DNA of 64,000 bases from Tetracentron sinense (lineage: Eukaryota > Streptophyta > Magnoliopsida > Trochodendrales > Trochodendraceae). The DNA lies in the NCBI GenBank assembly GCA_015143295.1, contig CM026551.1, forward strand, positions 45,062,034-45,126,033, in the 5' to 3' direction. Each line of letters opens with the position of its first letter. Positions within the stretch are counted from its first letter, which is position 1. The position numbers were made by a program, and so were the translations under genes. Positions 59,006 through 64,000 of the stretch are shown here, one piece after another. The notes below the pieces were generated by a model that ran no database searches, was not told the DNA's origin, and saw only the letters and a list, made by a program, of their open reading frames with translations.

Positions 59006-59431
59006 GATGCTTTTATGTATATGGCCGGTCCCCACTGGTCCACGCCCCATTTTTTTAACACTCACCAACTGTGGTTAAGATTCACTCACCCTAAAGTTAA
59101 GAAATCCTACCTTGGTTTTAAAAAAAATCTTAATTGTAATTTAGTTAAATTTAACCAAGGTTAATGAGGTTAAAAGGGATAAGAGGACAGGCGATAGCTT
59201 AAGTAGCAGACCGTCCCACAGATGCTTTTATGTATATGGCCGTCCCCATTGGTCCACGCCCCATTTTTTTTAACACTCACCAACTGTTGTTAAGATTCAC
59301 TCACCCTAAGGTTAAGAAATCCCACCTTGGTTTTTTAAAAGAATATTAATTGTTATTTAGTTAAGTTTAACTAGGGTTAATGAGGTTAAAAGGGATACGA
59401 GGACAGGCGATAGCTTAAGTAGCAGACCCAC
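59006..59431. repeat. 215-bp tandem duplication of a MITE-derived unit
   Basis: The unit starting GATGCTTTTATGTATATGGCC lies at 59006-59220 and again at 59221 to about 59431, with a few mismatches. Each has CACTCACCAACTGT, GTTAAGATTCACTCACCCTA and GACAGGCGATAGCTTAAGTA. Confidence 0.9.
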
Positions 59432-59638
59432 GGTCCGCTAATCACTTCTCTTTTACATTTTATGGGAGGCACCGAATTTCCTTTTGCAGATGCCCAAGTA
59501 TTATACATGGGCATAGTCTCTTTGGGCGATGGCGTTCATGGGCAACGGAATTTCTCTACAGAAGCCCCGTATTACATTCGGGCACCACTCTTTGCATGAT
59601 GCTTGGGGAGGCATTTAAGTAGGAGAGTGATAATGCCA

Positions 59639-61096
59639 CACTCTGATACCCTTATACACAATATACGTTATATTTTTATAGGTTTTCGAAGCATGAACCT
59701 AAGACAAATCCCAATAGTGAATGGATTTCATAAACATACAAAAGTCATCCGAGATATATAAACATAATGAGCATAACTATAATGTTTAAACAAAATATAA
59801 AGTGCGACTAAGTTCTCAACAAAATTCTTTTCCATAACCACTCACTCTCAAAAAATGACAAAGAAATGTTCTTCGAAATTCTCAGTTCCTCAAGAGCCCC
59901 CAAAAGACCTTCAAGTATCTCTTGAAAAATATCGACATAACAAGAGTGAACAATAAGCCCAGCAAGATAAACACATACACACATGCAACACATATAATCA
60001 CAAGTCATAATCACATTTTACTCCTTATGCAATTTGATGACCACTCGAGTGAATTCATTTTCTTCATTTTGAATCACTTGGTTCACATCTGGTGGCCTCT
60101 AGCAACACCTCTAAGATCACATGTCTAGTCTCCTATGGTGGCTCTTGGCAATGCTTCATGGCATGATTCTAGATCATACACCTATTCCTCTATTGGCAGC
60201 CGTTGGCAACACTTCATGGATACCAATGAGATCACACACATTTTCCTCTGTTGACAACCCTTGGCAACACCTCACGGATACCGATGAGATTGTATATCGT
60301 TCACCCAAGGTTAAGTCACTTATTGATATAACAATTATAATGATGAAGGCAATAATAAAGGTGTTATATCTTTCCCGCTACAGTGTCCTATACTACACAT
60401 AGCATGGCCGATCTAACTGCAATTTATTAACTAAGGTAAGTTAGCTATATCCTCTCTGCTATAGCTTTATAGTGTCCTATATTACCATAGTAAGACGGAT
60501 CCAAATAAGCTATATAAGGTTTAAACATTTTAAGCAGTTCACACAAGCATGCACGACAGTTTATCATCATGGTGAATGTACAATTATGAGATGACAACAA
60601 TACGAATGTAATATAGTTAAAAACATCTGTATCAATTTATAAAAATAAAGAAAAAGTATGATTATAATAGAAGCGATCCTAAATATGCATGATTTCTAAG
60701 TTCTGGTTTGAAGGAGTTAATGTTCAAAAAATACACCCTATGATCGATTGGTGATACCCTCTGATCGATCGTAAGCCCACAGAACCCTTTGATCAAATGA
60801 AGATCGCGGAATTGGGAAAAAAAGCTCAGAATTCTGACCCCAAATCCTCCAAATCCATTCTCGTTCTTCCATGGTTGATTTCTAAATATTCACACACATA
60901 TTATCTACACTAAAACATTTCTAGGGTATGAATCTAAAGATTAATGATGTGTTTCTCTTGTCTCAATCCTAGAGATCTAGGGTTTCAAGAAGAGGAAGAA
61001 CCCCAAAATCCTCCAATTCATTCTAACTCAAATCTAGATCATTCATAAACATTTATTACACCAAATGTAACAATAAATACACAATACAATGAATTT
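59639..61096. mobile_element. LTR-derived region, orientation and family unclear
   Basis: CACTCTGATACC at 59639-59650 resembles a reversed tRNA-iMet primer-binding site. Further right lie short tandem repeats, a few GATCGATCG words (60742-60775) and a duplicated ACCCCAAAATCCTCCAA segment (about 60833 and 61000). The order of parts does not fit one intact LTR, so it may be two fragments. It stops at the LTR beginning at 61097. Confidence 0.35.
60085..60300. repeat. About 60-bp tandem repeat, four diverged copies
   Basis: GGTGGC(C/T)CTTGGCAA(C/T)ACTTCATGG-like blocks followed by GATCACA...TCCTCT recur near 60088, 60138, 60198 and 60256. Confidence 0.6.
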
Positions 61097-63113
61097 TGTA
61101 GAGATCCAAACTTTCTTTCATGCTATTAATACAATTAATAAGGGTAGATTAGTCTTTTGATATGTTATTATGCATGTGTTAATTATGGCTAAGTGATGTG
61201 GAGTGTTTAAAATGCTTAAGTGAATAAAAAGTGGGAAAACAGAGCATGTGAGCGATCATAGGGGACCTACGATCGATCGCATCGATCGAAAATCTCGGAA
61301 ATTTTTCTGTGTGATATGTGACCGATCATCATATGTGTGATCGATTGCATTGGAGAGCTACGATCGATCGCAGTGTTTGAGCGATCGATCGCAGTCGTGC
61401 ACAGGAATTTTTAAAAAGGTTACGAAATTTGGGGTTTTAAACCCCTATGCTATAAATAGAGGTTTAATTTCGAGGGTTTTAGGGTTCTAACTTATCTAAA
61501 CCTAATTTGACGAAAAGGGGAGAGAAAACCTAGAGTTTTTCAAAAGAGAATACTTGGAGAGGAAGGAGATTAGGAAGGAGATTAATTAGAGGAGTGAGAT
61601 TTGAAGTTTGGAGATCACACCAAAGCTTCCTTGGAGCGTTTTGGATCAAAGGGAACGATCCCTAAGGTCGATATGTCTTCTAATTTAACCATATTATGTA
61701 ATCTCTATGCTTAAGTATGTTTGATTAAGAGTTTTCTTGCATGATTTTCATGGAAATTGATATATAATTTTGAATGAGGGGTTTTACTCATGAAATGAGG
61801 ATTTTGGCATGTGTTTAAAATGTTGGAAAAAGATAGTTTAAGTTTATTGATTTGTTAATTGATGAATTGTTAGAAATAGTGGAAGGAAATTGATGATGGA
61901 TTGGGTTTGAATGAATGGTTATGATAGTTGGATAATGTCTATGGTAATGTATGTTTTGAATAGAGAAGTTATATGAAATGTAGGAAGAGTGTTTTTATGG
62001 ATGAGTGAAATTGGAAATGAAATGGGTTTAATGTTCATGAAATATGTTATGGAAATAAATGAATTGTGTCAAAATGTTAATTATGATTTTTGTGTTAAAT
62101 TATGACCTATGTATATGGAATGGTGATTGATATTCGGGTAAGCCAAAACTTAGAAGGAAATCTTCTAAACCGGGAATTCTCCAACCATATGCTATGAGAG
62201 AGTATGAAGAGGTTTCAATGGTGGGAGATCTGAACCTAAGGGATGACCTACTCGAATGTCAATTGCGACACTCACGTTCACTTGCATGATAAGTCTTTAA
62301 GTCTCATAAGTCCACATGTCACACAAGCATGCATGCATGACACGAGGAAGTACTAGTCCGCGTATGGACATGGTATCTCACAAGAAATATTTCACAAACT
62401 CTCAAGTATTAGTCCGTGCATAGACATGGTATTTCATAAGAAATATCTCACAAACTCTCAAGTATTCGCCCTTGCATGGGCATGCATCTCACAAGAACAT
62501 GTATCATGTAAGATCAAATCTAAGAGTCTCTCACGCTCACAAGTCAACACGAGTCAAGATGATAGCATGATATGTCTCATATGTTCTTACACACTCTGAT
62601 TATACATTTATGAAATAATGATGTTATTAATTATGTTCAAATGATTTCATGTTGTTGGTTAGACTACTTATCCGTTGAGTGTTTTCAATACTCAATCGAC
62701 CAGTTATTGTCTGTCGGTAGGTTTAGAGTCGGAGTCGATAACAAAACCTTGGATTGAGGAGGCGTAATGAGAAGATGAAGAAAGTGATCTCTTTACCGAG
62801 GAAGTGAGGGACCTCGACCGGTCTCCTTATTATTAGGTTTCATCTTCATTTTAAAGAAATTATAATAGACTCATGTTACTCAAGTTGATGTTTCTTAGCG
62901 TTTTATATCTTGTTGGATTTTAGTCATGGTGGATTATGTTCATGTTGGTCAAACTTGTACAAGATGGTTTGGTTTTATATATCGAATTTTTAATATTCTC
63001 ATTTTTGGAGACTCGTGTTTGGTATGCGTTGTACGTCATGAGATTTAAGGAGGTTTAAGAATGTGATGGCCCAAGGCCCCATTATGACCAAGGTAGAGTT
63101 TGGGATCATTACA
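61097..63113 (+). mobile_element. Ty3/Gypsy LTR, about 2.0 kb, with a short internal start
   Basis: It begins TGTAGAGATCCAAAC and ends TTTGGGATCATTACA. After three or four bases TAGTATCAAAGC (63118-63129) resembles the tRNA-iMet primer-binding site, and a short internal stretch follows to about 63265. It has a palindrome cluster (61252-61395: CGATCGATCGC) and a TATA box TATAAATAGA at 61451. Same family as 53216-55252. The rest of the element is absent or displaced by another LTR. Confidence 0.75.
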
Positions 63114-63265
63114 GAGGTAGTATCAAAGCACAAGGCATTAGAGTCCTTAGGGCTAGGAAGATGTCGACCTTAGGAGACAACATCGAGATAAAAGAATTAG
63201 GAATTTGAGTTAGACCTAGGCTTAAGTGTCTTGTATGAGATTACTTATAAAGTGAGTCGTTTTAC

Positions 63266-64000
63266 TATAAGGACCCAGAATTTTAGTATAATAAAATTAT
63301 GAGTTTAAGAGTCCTTAACTGCAATTAATTAGTTAAGTGTTTGATAATTTTGTAGAAAGTGGGTTTTGTTCAGGACTGAAGTGTACTGATAAAACTTCAG
63401 TGTTTTTCCTCGAAAATGGCACATAGCATGCTGGTCGGCTATCGAAATAATAATCCATCATGCTGTTTCCGTCACGCATCGATTCGCGTTGCCGCAATGT
63501 GATCGGTGTCCAAAATCCCAAGAAATACGTTGAATCGGACATTTTTTCGGTCCTCCATATTTTCAGCCGATTGAAATGGAAATCTGTGAAATCCACAAAC
63601 AGTGTGTCGGTTGACCCTTTGGGCGACTATCTATCGTCTCGGACGCTAATCATCTCAAACGAAGAAATTACAGCGTGTTTTGTGTCCAAAATCAGAAAAT
63701 TTGTGGGTTTTGCAGTTTTCTTTCGGACTTACTTTTTACTGTCAAAACTCAACATTTTTCTCCAAAATTTTTATAGCAGGTGTTAGACTGACCTAAGTTC
63801 GGTCAACTAAATTTTCCTCAAATTCAGAGGTCGTTCAGTGGGTTTTCGAAAGTCATATTCACGGAAAAATCAAGAAAACAGGAAATTTACAGATTTCTGA
63901 AGTTTCGTTGGAACTCCATATTTGTTGGGGATTCTAATAGAAATCCATGAAACTTATACCACTGCATATCGGTAGACCCTGTGGTCAACTGTCTATCGTT
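63266..64000 (+). mobile_element. Start of another Gypsy-type LTR, running off the window
   Basis: ATAAGGACCCAGAATTTTAG resembles the common TGTAAGGACCCA start of Gypsy LTRs. The stretch interrupts the internal start of the preceding element. It contains GTCGGTTGACCC and TATCG-type words but no coding domain. The frame at 63460-63786 is not supported as a gene. Confidence 0.45.

Noticed and set aside
60085-60300. Second CRISPR-like or coding repeat
   Set aside because: Diverged contiguous tandem repeat in LTR-derived DNA, without spacers or a stable frame.

Overview
This window is plant nuclear DNA, almost certainly from an angiosperm. It is AT-rich, holds one intron-containing plant gene (a long remorin), and is otherwise filled with plant-type LTR retrotransposons, solo LTRs and MITEs. 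The sequence does not let me decide between a eudicot and a magnoliid.

Layout. 1-12.8 kb: an old Ty3/Gypsy element of the Tat lineage on the minus strand; its 3' end lies beyond the left edge and it carries tandem repeats after the integrase. 12.9-14.0 kb: a Copia-type LTR with a MITE inside it. 14.5-16.9 kb: a Gypsy solo LTR with a near-matching target duplication. 17.96-22.71 kb: a broken Copia (Tork/Tnt1-like) element with both LTRs and the target duplication AAGGC. 23.4-27.7 kb: the remorin gene, minus strand, six exons, 558 codons, apparently intact. 28-36.7 kb: AT-rich intergenic DNA with several MITEs and an L1-type LINE remnant. 36.73-42.23 kb: a young, nearly whole Copia (Ale/Retrofit-like) element with almost identical LTRs and the target duplication TCTCT. 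42.4-44.2 kb: a non-autonomous CACTA element holding a 180-bp tandem array. 44.6-45.6 kb: the 5' end of a Gypsy element. 45.7-52.6 kb: hairpin and hAT-like MITEs plus a Copia-type solo LTR. 53.2-55.25 kb: a Gypsy solo LTR on the minus strand. 55.5-56.1 kb: a Copia LTR. 56.85-57.76 kb: a fold-back element with a perfect 8-bp target duplication. 59-64 kb: a 215-bp tandem duplication and a nest of Gypsy LTRs.

The remorin is the only host gene I can support. Remorins are plasma-membrane nanodomain scaffold proteins, and its neighbours give no operon-like context. One MITE and one old LTR-like scrap sit in its last intron.

The most unusual signal is a shared cassette. Clusters of short palindromes (CGATCGATCG, ACCGGTC, GGTCGACC) lie just upstream of the TATA box in the U3 of at least seven LTRs from several Copia and Gypsy families. 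In two unrelated LTRs the palindromes also flank the same 14-nt spacer. This looks like an exchanged or convergently acquired promoter module, and I do not know of a description of it.
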